55,225 bases of DNA from the NCBI GenBank assembly GCA_001970955.1, contig MPUH01000426.1, positions 1 through 55,225 of the forward strand, written 5' to 3'. A program made the translations under genes and the position numbers. Under the pieces are notes generated by a model. That model made no database searches and had not been told where the DNA came from. It saw only the letters and a program-made list of their open reading frames with translations. The first letter of the stretch is position 1. Every line of letters starts with the position of its first letter. Below, one piece after another: positions 20,280-29,603 of the stretch. Source of the DNA: Stentor coeruleus (taxonomy: Eukaryota > Ciliophora > Heterotrichea > Heterotrichida > Stentoridae).

Positions 20280-20556
20280 AATGAAGAAAATTTTGATAGT
20301 GTGCTGTGCTTGTTGTGATTCCTAATAATTATAATTTTTATAATGCTGGGAANGTGCTGTGCTTGTTGTGATTCCTAATAATTATAATTTTTATAATGCT
20401 GGGAAGACTTATCAGCTATGTGGGATTAAATTTGGGCAGAGATATGATCATAAGATATTCCCATGCTCGCATATTTTTCACGGAGCATGTGCTTATCATA
20501 GTATCATTATTAGGAATAAGAAGTTCTACCCTGTTGATAATTTTTCTCATGAGTAA
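20280..20556 (+). pseudogene. RING-H2-like remnant across an assembly gap
   Basis: The plus strand from an ATG at 20280 reads MNEENFDSVLCLL and then a TGA exactly where the second cysteine of a CxxC pair would be expected. Two bases out of phase the sequence reads IFPCSHIFHGACAYH, which matches the C-x-H-x2-H-x2-C core of a RING-H2 finger, and ends at a TAA after SHE. The last CxxC pair is absent. With a stop, a frame shift and no final zinc ligands, this is best read as a decayed RING-H2 gene. A single N at 20353 between two identical 52-bp copies may be part of the disruption, so assembly error cannot be excluded. Confidence 0.4.
20301..20405. repeat. 52-bp direct repeat flanking a single-N gap
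   Basis: Positions 20301-20352 and 20354-20405 are identical and separated only by the N at 20353. This is what an assembler leaves when two overlapping contig ends are joined without merging. Collapsing one copy would remove 53 bases. Confidence 0.85.
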
Positions 20557-21036
20557 AAGGATTTTATATGTTATGTCAAATAATTATTTTGATTGTGAAT
20601 AGTTTATTAGGAAGGGTATTTTTCATCATAAATTCTGTGATGTTTTGACTTAGAGGTTATTAAATAGACTATTTTATATATCTTATTGAGAAACTAAAGG
20701 GAAAAAATATATATTTGTATTATTACTTATCATATATATTGCTTTACTAATCATAATAAACAATATTTTATACCAAAAAAACACACAATCTTTATAAAGA
20801 AAAAAATTAGCTTCTCTATCAAACCCTTATCAAAAAAAAAAGCATATCATCATTTGTATATCAAGGGCTGGACAATAGTCAAGCGATAATTCCTAACTAA
20901 TACTAATGATCGTTTGTATAAAAAAATCAATAGAAAAAATTCTTCCCAATTATATTCCACACTTATACACAGTTCTATATCAAAAATGAGCACAAAAAGT
21001 TAAAGTTTCAGAATTTAATTAGAATTTAGTTATATT
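20557..21036. other. Spacer at the 3' side of the histone gene
   Basis: 480 bp of AT-rich sequence with poly-A and poly-T tracts between the RING-H2 remnant and the histone H3 stop. No stem-loop of the metazoan histone mRNA type was recognised, and there is no histone H4 gene. Confidence 0.4.
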
Positions 21037-21456
21037 TTAAGATCTCTCTCCTCTGATTCTACGAGCAAGTTGCATATCACGTGGCATGATTGTCACTCTT
21101 TTAGCATGTATAGCACAAAGGTTAGTATCTTCAAAAAGTCCAACTAAATAAGCTTCAGCAGCTTCTTGTAGTGCTAAAACGGCTGAGCTTTGGAATCTTA
21201 AATCAGTTTTGTATTCTTGGGCAATTTCTCTTACAAGTCTTTGGAATGGAAGCTTTCTAATGAGAAGTTCGGTGCTCTTTTGGAATTTTCTGATTTCACG
21301 AAGGGCAACAGTCCCTGGTCTGAATCTGTGTGGTTTCTTGACACCACTTGTTGTTACAGAAGTGGATGCCACTTTCTTTGCTGCCTTGATAGCCAATTGT
21401 TTTTTAGGGGTTTTTCCTGCTGGAGTTTTTCTTGCGGTTTGTTTAGTACGAGCCAT
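21037..21456 (-). CDS. Divergent histone H3 variant
   Basis: A complete H3 of 139 residues including Met, three more than canonical H3. The globular core, with [31 protein letters not shown] and [22 protein letters not shown], is strongly conserved. The tail differs. It starts ARTKQTARK, keeping K4 and K9, but S10 is Thr, T11 is Pro, G12 is Ala, R17 and R26 are Lys, and S28 is Val. Three extra residues lie between K27 and the K36-equivalent (now K39). The a2 region reads [14 protein letters not shown], so it has neither the Ser-Ala-Ala-Ile-Gly type nor Cys96. It packs DNA as part of the nucleosome. It stands alone with no H4 beside it. Stop TAA. Confidence 0.95.
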   Translation of the reverse strand: MARTKQTARKTPAGKTPKKQLAIKAAKKVASTSVTTSGVKKPHRFRPGTVALREIRKFQKSTELLIRKLPFQRLVREIAQEYKTDLRFQSSAVLALQEAAEAYLVGLFEDTNLCAIHAKRVTIMPRDMQLARRIRGERS

Positions 21457-22236
21457 TTATTAACCATAGATGGTGATTGGTTATTTATATTGAATAATTT
21501 AGAACATATTTAGGCAATCTTGAATATGATTGGCTGTTTAGGAAAAATGCAAATAAATATAGTAAAGTATTTAAAGTAAACCATTTTTTTATTAGACAGT
21601 TTGACTATATCTTAAAGGCGGGAAGGTTGTATTGGGTTTAGATATTTGAAAAAAAAATTACGTAATGATTATGATTTAAAGCAGGATTTTATAGAGTTTT
21701 AAGGTTTAAGTAAATTAAAACTAATAAAATTGACTTGCAAGTTGTTGCGCTTAATATAATTAATAATAAGATTAAGAATAATGAACTAATAAATTTTTGA
21801 ATCTGGGTGTATTGACGAATAAAAGATCTATTAAGAATTTATTATATATTAATCTGATTATAATTTATTTTCGGTATAGGCTCTAAGGATTCTGTTAAAT
21901 TTTTACCTTCTCTAATTTTTAACTTTTTTTCCCTGCCTAGTTTAGCTATTTAATAATAAAATCAATCATAGATCATAGAAATACTCACAAAAAAACTAAT
22001 TTCGAATAATTTTCTTAATAAATCACTCAGTAATCAAATATCAAGAATAAATTTTTAAAAAACTTCATATCATATACTCTAAATTTATATATTTTTTTTC
22101 CTATCAAGTTTTTAACCAAATTAATATTTAACACCCTAACACTCAGTAACATTTCTTTATCAAATTGCATCATCTCTCTATTTTATATTTCAATATAATT
22201 TTATATAATCATCTTTTGCTAATAGTTATTATTATA
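21457..22236. other. Spacer between H3 and the two-exon coiled-coil gene
   Basis: About 780 bp, AT-rich. The part next to 21456 should hold the H3 promoter. I see no open frame, RNA gene or decayed family in it. Confidence 0.45.
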
Positions 22237-23595
22237 TCAACTATTATCTATTGATGTCTCAGGTTTTTCAGATATCATGCCAAATTCTTTAAGTAAATCA
22301 ATGGCAACTTTTGATTTTGGGGTCTTTTTGATTATCCTAAGAACCTCATTAACTCGCTCTTTTTCTATCATTTCCTGTATGGCCTGGTCCCGTTTTCTAC
22401 TATTTGACAGTTCCCTAGAATGTTTTTGAGCTTCGAATTTTATGTTTTCTTCTTTTTGCTTATCAATAATTGTCTCGTGCTTGTGTTTCCTAATTGCTTG
22501 TTACATCATTTTTTGTGCACGTTTGATTTTTATATTAGCATCCTCATCTTTGAGTTTCTGAACTTCAATTCTCAACTCAATTTCCTTTCCAATACTCGCT
22601 TTTCTATTCCTAACCACCTTTTCCGCAGCATTAAGTTTTCTTTCTAAAATCTCTTCTTTTTCATGTATACCTTTCTTATACTCTTTTTCTAATTCTTTCA
22701 ATTTATTAGCTTTTGCCTCTTTAAAATTCTTAACTTTTTCCCACTTTTCCTTTAATTCCTTAACTTTCTTCTCTTTTCTTTCATTAACTGTTTTAGTTCT
22801 CTCTATAATTTTAAATATCAACTCATCGCTTTTATCTGTTTCAATTTTAACCGCACTTGGCTGGCTTCTTGCGCTTTCTCTTTTCATCAAAATCTGTTTT
22901 TCATGCAAAACCCTAGATTTTTCCAGTTTTTCTTCATATTTATTCAACTTTTGTTTCAGTTCCACTTCAGATAATGATAAACTTAAAGGTTTTTTAAATC
23001 TTGTTTTAAGTAACTTTTGATCTTTTCCTTTAGTAGAAGTTTTAATCTTATTTGAAAATCTTAAACTTTGGCTCAAGGCTTTACGAGCATTTATTTCTTC
23101 TCGTTCTCTTATACGACTTATATTCTCCTGTTGATTTTTTCTATAATATTCAAACTTAGAGATTTTTGTATTCTGAGTCTGAGCCATAGATTTCGGTCTT
23201 TCTTTTTTATCTACTGTTATCGCAATTTCTTTTATTTCTTCTAAAGCTGTTATAAGAGTTTCTTTGTTTTTATCGTTTATGAATATTTTTTGGTTATTTG
23301 AGCTCTTTTCTAAAAGTGTATGAATAGAAGACCCTTCATCTGTACAGGCAGTATAACTTTTAAAATTATCAGCTCTAATTCGAGATGCTGATAATTTTAT
23401 TGTATCTTTTATAACCCTAACCGTCTCTTCTAATCTTCGGGAATAATAATCATATCTTAATTTTTTGATTTCTTCTCTTGTAGCTTTATTCCCAAAATCA
23501 TTAACTGTTTTTATTAAAAGCTCATCTTTGTCAATACCTAATTTTTCTAATGTCGCTTTTACTCTTGGATTGTTAATATCTAAAGCATAGTTCAT
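22237..23595 (-). CDS. Two-exon coiled-coil protein with a 15-nt intron
   Basis: Exon 1 is 23595-22505 and exon 2 is 22489-22237, separated by a 15-nt intron at 22504-22490. Without splicing the protein would stop at a TAA inside the intron after residue 364. Splicing gives 447 residues ending at a TGA. Exon 2 continues the charged helical character (KHKHETIIDKQKEEN) and ends in a small ordered segment, SKVAIDLLKEFGMI. The N-terminus, LEKLGIDKDELL followed by EEIKKLRYDYYSRRLEETV, resembles conserved N-terminal blocks of protist axonemal or basal-body coiled-coil proteins, but I cannot name the family. The middle is a long Lys/Glu-rich coiled coil. Confidence 0.85.
22490..22504 (-). other. 15-nt spliceosomal intron
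   Basis: Read on the minus strand this is GTAACAAGCAATTAG: GT start, AG end, and an A in the middle that can serve as branch point. It contains an in-frame stop. Removing it joins codon phase 2 and extends the frame by 83 codons of matching composition. Introns of 15-16 nt are the norm in heterotrich ciliates. Confidence 0.85.
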
Positions 23596-24343
23596 ATTTA
23601 TGATTAGATTTTAAAAGTTTGAGAAAATTTATGATTTATTTTTTTGCTTATATAAATGGAAAACAGTTTTTATGAATATAGACTTTTGAGTATAAAAAAT
23701 TAGTTGTTTGTAATAAGTTGTTTATAAAATTTATATTGAGAAAAAGCTTTTGGTGTAGAGACTTTATGGAGTTTATTATGAAAATGACGCTTGAATACCT
23801 AGGACGCTAGTAAATGATGATAATCTACAACTTATTATTTATAATAATAGTGAAAATATTAATAATTGTATGGTTTTTTTACTATAGTTATGTTATTGAT
23901 GACTGTGAAATCTTACAAGAAATTGGGATAGTATAGTTTGAAGATGTTAAGATTAGAGATTTTAGAGAAAAAGTGGATTGATAAAGGAAATTTTAAGAAA
24001 AATTATGTTGTTGTGAATGTGTTGAAGGGAGTTTAAAGGTAGACAAGTGTTATGGGAAGAAGATTGATAAGAGAAAATATTTTGTTTCAAGTGATTATAA
24101 ATGTTGATGAAACCTAGGTGGAGCTCAAGTTTTGGAAAGTGAGAATTGGTGATGTATATGTTGACCCTTGATGTGGATTGAAGCTAATTTTAAATGAAGG
24201 GTTGAGTTTGATAAAATTTTATAGGAAATATATAGCTACTAGAATTACTAGAAATCACAATAAAATCTAACTTTAAATCCAAAATTCTGCGTATTTCTTG
24301 ATGAAGATTTTAAATACTCAAACTCTTTACTATATATAAAAGT
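23596..24343. other. Spacer with a weak decayed coding tract
   Basis: 748 bp. Most is featureless, but on the plus strand 24052-24270 reads as a 73-codon tract starting MGRRLIRENILFQVI and containing GDVYVDP, broken only by a TAG and a TGA. A second frame at 24015-24110 holds spaced cysteines. It may be a decayed gene, but I do not recognise a family and the tract could be chance in AT-rich DNA. Confidence 0.25.
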
Positions 24344-24811
24344 ATGGAAGACGAGTCCACTTTTAATAAAGTTATAGAGCTTCTAGCAGGCAGAGACATA
24401 AGAGTAACAGAGCATGAGGCCGTGAGAACTAGTGAAGAAGCTGCACAAATCAGAGGCACTACTTTAGACAGTGGGGCCAAAGCAATGCTTCTAACAAATG
24501 GGCCAGCTTTATTCTTAGCAGTAATGTCAGCAAGTCGCAAACTTGATTCTAAAATATTCAAAAAACTTACAAGTAGCAAAAGCTTAAGGTTTGCTACTGA
24601 GCAAGAAGTTTTTCAGACTACAAAATGTATACCTGGAGCGGTCCCTCCTTTTGGTAGTATTTTTGGAGTGAAAACTTATATGGATGAATCTTTGAGAACA
24701 CAAGGGGATTCAATTAACTTTAATGCTGGGCTTAGAACTAAATCAGTTACTATGAGATTAGATGACTTTATTACTGTTGAAAATCCAGTGATTTCGGTAT
24801 TTTCTAAATAA
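24344..24811 (+). CDS. YbaK/ProX-type aminoacyl-tRNA deacylase-like protein
   Basis: A 155-residue single-domain protein of the YbaK/INS family. The family landmarks are in order: VRTSEEAAQIRG; the conserved lysine in SGAKAMLL, which positions the substrate; LDSKIFKKLTSSKSLRFAT; the glycine-proline loop PGAVPPFGSIFG; and the VYxD-like strand VKTYMDESL followed by NFNAGLRTKSVTM. The family hydrolyses mischarged tRNAs, such as Ala- or Cys-tRNA(Pro), in the cytosol or in trans to synthetases. Which mischarged tRNA this one handles cannot be read from the sequence. The length is typical of a free-standing deacylase. Stop TAA. It is not adjacent to a prolyl-tRNA synthetase gene. Confidence 0.85.
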   Translation: MEDESTFNKVIELLAGRDIRVTEHEAVRTSEEAAQIRGTTLDSGAKAMLLTNGPALFLAVMSASRKLDSKIFKKLTSSKSLRFATEQEVFQTTKCIPGAVPPFGSIFGVKTYMDESLRTQGDSINFNAGLRTKSVTMRLDDFITVENPVISVFSK

Positions 24812-25428
24812 TTCTCTAAAGATTTTAGTTAGGTTGAAAATATGGCTGATGATTTGAAGAGTAAGGATGAAATTATTGTGGGGAATTTTTTGAAATAGTA
24901 TTTAGGTTGGATGAATAAAGTATTAATATGAAATCTAGATAAGTTATATTATCCACTTAAACTTTTCATTATTTCATATGACAAAGATCTCAATTCAGGT
25001 ACAATCAAATCTTTCAAGCTACTTTTCCAATCCAAAAAACTATCACTTTTAACTTTCTTTCCACATCTAAAAAGTTTCCTCTAAACTCAAAGTTCTTATC
25101 AAATATTCTAATCTTTCACAATAATAAACATAAATCCATTATATCTTNAAACTCAAAGTTCTTATCAAATATTCTAATCTTTCACAATAATAAACATAAA
25201 TCCATTATATCTTATATTCTTTAAATTCATAATTGTATATATTTTCAAAGCATAATCTTAAAAAACCATACATTTCGAATCATTTTCTTGTATATACATT
25301 TTCTTAATGTATACAAAACGTTTAAACTCGCTTTGACCTTATTTATTTTCTTTACATTCCACAAAAAATTTCCGCAAATATTTTCCTAGTTTTAAAGGTA
25401 TTGTAATTCATACTTTATATAAATAGAC
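24812..25428. other. Spacer containing a gap repeat, no gene
   Basis: 617 bp, very AT-rich. It contains the second N gap and its duplicated flanks and no coding tract. The last 200 bases presumably include the NEK kinase promoter. Confidence 0.5.
25083..25213. repeat. 65-bp direct repeat flanking a single-N gap
   Basis: Positions 25083-25147 and 25149-25213 are identical, with only the N at 25148 between them. As at 20353, this is best explained by unmerged contig overlap rather than a biological tandem repeat. Confidence 0.85.
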
Positions 25429-26730
25429 ATGGATCGATTCAGGAAGTTAAGAAGTCTAGGCCGAGGGCAAAATGGCGAGGTCTGGCTAGTTGAACGTGAA
25501 GATGCATCGTTAGCCGCTTTAAAGCAAGTATATATTGAAGATGAAGATGCACTTAACTATGAAGTTAGTGCCCTAGAAAGATTAGAGCATCCTCATATTA
25601 TTCAGTATCATGAAAGTTTTAGGAACGAAGGCTATTTATGCATAGTTATCGACTTTGCTGAAGGTGGGGACCTAGCAAGCCGAGTTAAAATGGCCAAAAC
25701 TAAAGCGTACAAGTTCCCTGAAGTACAGATCTGGAAGTGGTTTATGCAAATATGCATAGCTTTGAATTACATTCATGAAAACAAGATAATCCATAGAGAT
25801 TTAAAAACCCAAAACATCTTCCTGACGAAAAATGGAGATATTAAAATAGGAGATTTCGGTATCTGCAGGGTATTAAGCAAAAGTGATGAATTTGCCTCAA
25901 CAAGTGTCGGGACGCCTTATTACATTGCCCCAGAAGTTTGTCGAGGTGAACTTTATGACTATAAAGCTGATGTTTGGAGCTTAGGCTGCATAATTTATGA
26001 GCTTTGTAGCTTAAGAAGACCATTTGAAGGCGAGTCTATTGCAACAGTTCTTAATAATATCCTCAACGTTGCCCCAGAACCACTTCCAGACTTTTACTCC
26101 GAAGCACTAACCTCAATAATCTTCCAAATGCTTCGTAAAGACACTTCCCTTAGACCAACAATTGCCCAAATCATTACCACATCTAACATGCACTCTTTCA
26201 GTGAACGAAACAAAGACAATTTCCCCAAACCTCGTAAATCCTATCAAAAAGAAATCTCAATCAAAATCCCAACACCCACTAATGCCCCTGTTCATAAAAA
26301 CCCAAGTTCAGCTCCAAATAACACCCAAAATCATTCTATGGATAAACCTCCTTTATCAACAAATACTGGAGCTCCAACAAATCGTAGTAACACTTTTTTC
26401 AATTTTTCTGAAAGTTTATTAAAACAATGCCCAAGTTCGCCTATAAGACCTATGCTTATGGGTGATTTTTTAAAAAAAAGACTTGGAGATGAGGTTTATG
26501 AGAGGATTCAAAGAGTTGTGAATAATTCTAAAGACCCTATGAAACTTTTACATGAAGAACCGTGGATTTTTTCTGATATATGTGGTGAAGATAATTTGAG
26601 TATTATTGATGTGGCGATTGCTTGTGGAGCATTTAGTCTGAAAGGAAGGCCTATTTTCCCTAACACCAGCACTCACAAAGTGACTAGAACTCGTGCGTTC
26701 CCGATATTAGGGAGGAATGCTAGCCAGTAG
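25429..26730 (+). CDS. NEK-family (NIMA-related) protein kinase
   Basis: A 433-residue kinase with the catalytic domain at residues 5-262. It shows glycine loop GRGQNGEV, lysine in AALKQV, catalytic HRDLKTQNIFLT at 122 (the DLKxxNIFLT form is typical of NEKs), DFG at 142, activation segment SVGTPYYIAPEV and the VWSLGCIIYELCSLRRPF block. The C-terminal 170 residues hold a Pro/Asn/Ser-rich linker and then a small ordered region, FLKKRLGDEVYERIQRVVN, which may be a regulatory or localisation module. NEKs act at basal bodies and cilia and in cell-cycle control; ciliates have greatly expanded numbers of them. The substrate is unknown. Start ATG has no upstream in-frame alternative. Stop TAG. Confidence 0.93.
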   Translation: MDRFRKLRSLGRGQNGEVWLVEREDASLAALKQVYIEDEDALNYEVSALERLEHPHIIQYHESFRNEGYLCIVIDFAEGGDLASRVKMAKTKAYKFPEVQIWKWFMQICIALNYIHENKIIHRDLKTQNIFLTKNGDIKIGDFGICRVLSKSDEFASTSVGTPYYIAPEVCRGELYDYKADVWSLGCIIYELCSLRRPFEGESIATVLNNILNVAPEPLPDFYSEALTSIIFQMLRKDTSLRPTIAQIITTSNMHSFSERNKDNFPKPRKSYQKEISIKIPTPTNAPVHKNPSSAPNNTQNHSMDKPPLSTNTGAPTNRSNTFFNFSESLLKQCPSSPIRPMLMGDFLKKRLGDEVYERIQRVVNNSKDPMKLLHEEPWIFSDICGEDNLSIIDVAIACGAFSLKGRPIFPNTSTHKVTRTRAFPILGRNASQ

Positions 26731-27294
26731 GCTCGTAAAATAATAATTAGATGTTTTAGAGCTAATGGGCAGAATGATTTGGATTGTGTTAGGTATTAGG
26801 CTAAAAGATATTAAATATAAAACTATGGAACAATATTACACTAATCATATGAACAATTAGAATATATATAGTGATTTTGCATTCATCTATCAATAACACA
26901 AACAGTGCACATTACTTGTTTTTGTTTAATCATATAACCTTTTATAAAATATGATGAAATTTTGTTGTTGAAATCTTTTTATCTCATATTTTAAAGTAAA
27001 CATAAATTCTCCTTATTATATTATAATAAACAATCAAATCCAGCATCTCCAAATAAATCCAGCTCTAAATGCCTTTTAAAAGCTCTACCTCGAAAATTTA
27101 AAAATTATCCAAGCAACCAACTTTATTAAGTGCATGCCATCATAAACTAAACATATATATCAAGTATTCAAATATCATATATAATCTATATAATATAGAT
27201 TCATAAATACATTTATAATTTTCTCTACAACTCTTATATGTATACATAACTTACCTATTATCCATATCAAACTAACTAAACCCAATGGATATAA
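26731..27294. other. AT-rich spacer, nothing recognised
   Basis: 564 bp with stops in every frame and no repeat or RNA gene that I can see. Confidence 0.45.
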
Positions 27295-29388
27295 ATGTTG
27301 ATTAATTCTCTATTGCTTGAGACTATGTGGGTATCATCATCTTTTTGTCCCAATTATTTATGCTCTTATTCCCCAAAAACAAACTCTACCTGCATTACGT
27401 ATTATAACAATTCAACTAATGATGTGTATTCAATAACCCCATGTATGGATGGACTTGAATGCAATTTCAATAATGATACTAATAGCACATGCAATTATCC
27501 AGAACGGAAGTACTCAGGAGATTACTGCTTCGAGAATTCTGATTGTTATTCTAACTATTGCGTATTAAACTCTTGCTATGGTATGAACCTATACAACCAT
27601 TGTACTAATTCAGGTGATTGTAATCCTGGTCTTTATTGTGATGCGTCAATGAATATTTGCCAAGAACTAATGCCCCCAGGTGCTCCATGCACATATTCTT
27701 ATCAATGTATGAACAGCGCTGAATGCGATTCTGGGATTTGTGTAACTTATTTCAGTTTACCTTTAAATGCTCGAACTAATCTTGTAAGCCAAACAGGTCT
27801 TTGGTTATCATGTTCAACTGGTTTTGCTTTAAATGGTTATTGTGCTTCAGCTCCAACAAGTATGTCTTCAAGTTTAACACAGTGTAGTTTAGGATCTTTA
27901 TGCCAATCAAATAGTGGAGTGTCATATAAAAATTGTACCTGTAGTTATGATGGAAATAGCTATTGCCCATTATTTGAAGGGGATTCTCAAGTCAAGCAAA
28001 TGATCCAAGGAGTGCAAACTCTTATAACTTTTAACTATAAATGCAATACTTTAAGCCGATTTAGCTACAATTGCTATGTGAAAATGCAACAATCATATTT
28101 TCAATACTTTTTAAACTGGAAAGCAAATGCTGATTTATATTTACAAAACGAATGGGTCAATCAAGTGAATATTTCAAATTGTGTTAATCAAACAATCAAT
28201 GCTGATTATGTAAATATTATTAATCAGAGCCAAGGGATATATCCAACTTGTCCTGTTTATTCTTGCACAAATGGAACTTCAAATTGGAATAATAATCAAT
28301 GTGTGTTTTCTGATAAAAATATTGTATATTCTCAGCTTCAAAGCTCGGTTTATACATCATATTGTCCTTATAACTGGACTTGCCAAGCTGGAACTCCTCA
28401 GAATTTTACTAATGGAACATGTACTGATTCTGCAAGTAATAGATACCCTGGAGAGTATTGCAATTATAATTCACAATGTACATCATATTTATGTGTTAAT
28501 AGTACTTGTATAGGTAAAAACTATACTGATATTTGTTATAGTCCTTATGAATGCAATCCAGGACTATATTGCAATATGTCAAGCATATGTGATTATGTTA
28601 AAAATAATGGAGTATATTGTGATAATTCTAATAAATGCGCTAATGGGCTAGTTTGTTTTAATAACACTTGTATTAAGATGTATTCTTTGTATAATGGACT
28701 AATATCAATAGTGAATAGTACAAATTCTACATATGGATATAGTCCAGTTTGTCTTAGTGGATTTTATATAAGCAATTATACTGGAACTTATTGTGACTAT
28801 GCACCTTTTAGTTGGTATAATAGTACTTGTAATCCTGGAAACCCTTGCTTTGATAGTAGTGGAAGGTATTATAAAAACTGTACTTGTGGGCTTTATGGGT
28901 ATGGGAATTGCCCTGAATTTGAAGGTGATTACCATTTGCAAAATGCAATTAATTTGTCTAGTAGTACTATGCAATCATGGGATAAATGTAATTCTTTTGT
29001 TGTTAGGCAAGAGTGTTTTGAAGGGTCACCTCAAGAAATGTATAACTTTTCTTTGTATATGACTAACATAACTTACTATAAAGATAGTTATTGGCTACTT
29101 TATGGTAATGAAAACGATTGTGTACAGAATACATTTTTCAGTGATTTTTGGACTATGATGAGGTTTATTAATAATTATATCCCACCTAGTCCTGATTGTC
29201 CTGCTTATCCAGAATATCCAACCTACCCTCCTTATCCACCTTATCCTAGTAATAGTACAGATTTCCCAGCTTATCCAGATTATCCTCATTATCCTGAATA
29301 TCCTATGTACCCTGAAAACTGTGAAAATAGAACCCTTCCAGCTTATCCAGTTTATCCTACCTATCCACCTTATCCACCTTATCCTTAG
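27295..29388 (+). CDS. Cysteine-rich surface protein with Tyr-Pro repeat tail
   Basis: A 697-residue protein with many cysteines and N-glycosylation sites (NxS/T), typical of the outside of the cell. It is built from two copies of one block. Copy A, residues about 15-240, has YSGDYCFENSDC, CNPGLYCDASMNIC and YKNCTCSYDGNSYCPLFEGD. Copy B, about 345-560, has YPGEYCNYNSQC, CNPGLYCNMSSIC and YKNCTCGLYGYGNCPEFEGD. The Cys spacing resembles dickkopf/EB-type modules. The last 61 residues (29203-29385) are a run of YP, YPP and xYP units, interrupted by SNSTDF and ENCENRT. The first residues, MLINSLLLETMWVSSSF, may be a short signal peptide, but a missed upstream exon is possible. No membrane helix follows the tail. 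Stop TAG. Confidence 0.85.
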   Translation: MLINSLLLETMWVSSSFCPNYLCSYSPKTNSTCITYYNNSTNDVYSITPCMDGLECNFNNDTNSTCNYPERKYSGDYCFENSDCYSNYCVLNSCYGMNLYNHCTNSGDCNPGLYCDASMNICQELMPPGAPCTYSYQCMNSAECDSGICVTYFSLPLNARTNLVSQTGLWLSCSTGFALNGYCASAPTSMSSSLTQCSLGSLCQSNSGVSYKNCTCSYDGNSYCPLFEGDSQVKQMIQGVQTLITFNYKCNTLSRFSYNCYVKMQQSYFQYFLNWKANADLYLQNEWVNQVNISNCVNQTINADYVNIINQSQGIYPTCPVYSCTNGTSNWNNNQCVFSDKNIVYSQLQSSVYTSYCPYNWTCQAGTPQNFTNGTCTDSASNRYPGEYCNYNSQCTSYLCVNSTCIGKNYTDICYSPYECNPGLYCNMSSICDYVKNNGVYCDNSNKCANGLVCFNNTCIKMYSLYNGLISIVNSTNSTYGYSPVCLSGFYISNYTGTYCDYAPFSWYNSTCNPGNPCFDSSGRYYKNCTCGLYGYGNCPEFEGDYHLQNAINLSSSTMQSWDKCNSFVVRQECFEGSPQEMYNFSLYMTNITYYKDSYWLLYGNENDCVQNTFFSDFWTMMRFINNYIPPSPDCPAYPEYPTYPPYPPYPSNSTDFPAYPDYPHYPEYPMYPENCENRTLPAYPVYPTYPPYPPYP
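29203..29385 (+). repeat. Tyr-Pro coding repeat
   Basis: A run of TAT/TAC-CCx codon pairs encodes repeated Ala-Tyr-Pro, Glu-Tyr-Pro, Thr-Tyr-Pro and Pro-Pro-Tyr-Pro units in two arrays of similar layout, about 29203-29250 and 29266-29385. Each array or sub-array ends in TYPPYPPYP. Confidence 0.85.
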
Positions 29389-29603
29389 GTTTATGAGAAA
29401 GAAAAATAGTTAGTAAGTAATTTAGAAACTTATCATAAAACTCTTTTAGGTCTATAACTAGATTAGAAATTATATAAAATTATTAATCATTCTGAATGAA
29501 AACCATAATTCTTTCTGTAATCAATACTATTAACAGATGTAATTATTCATATACTTCTCATAAAAAAACTTTATCCTACTCCACCTAATATACATAAATC
29601 TCC

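Noticed and set aside
20359..20556. Open frame with a GTG start just after the N gap
   Set aside because: It begins inside the duplicated block at the gap and lacks an ATG. The RING-H2-like piece is better treated as a remnant interrupted by an assembly artefact.
21209..21513. Open frames opposite histone H3
   Set aside because: They are antisense shadows of a highly conserved gene and have no family resemblance.
28705..28974. Minus-strand open frame within the Cys-rich gene
   Set aside because: It is a shadow produced by the codon bias of the plus-strand gene, with repetitive Ile/Thr/Ser composition and no start context.
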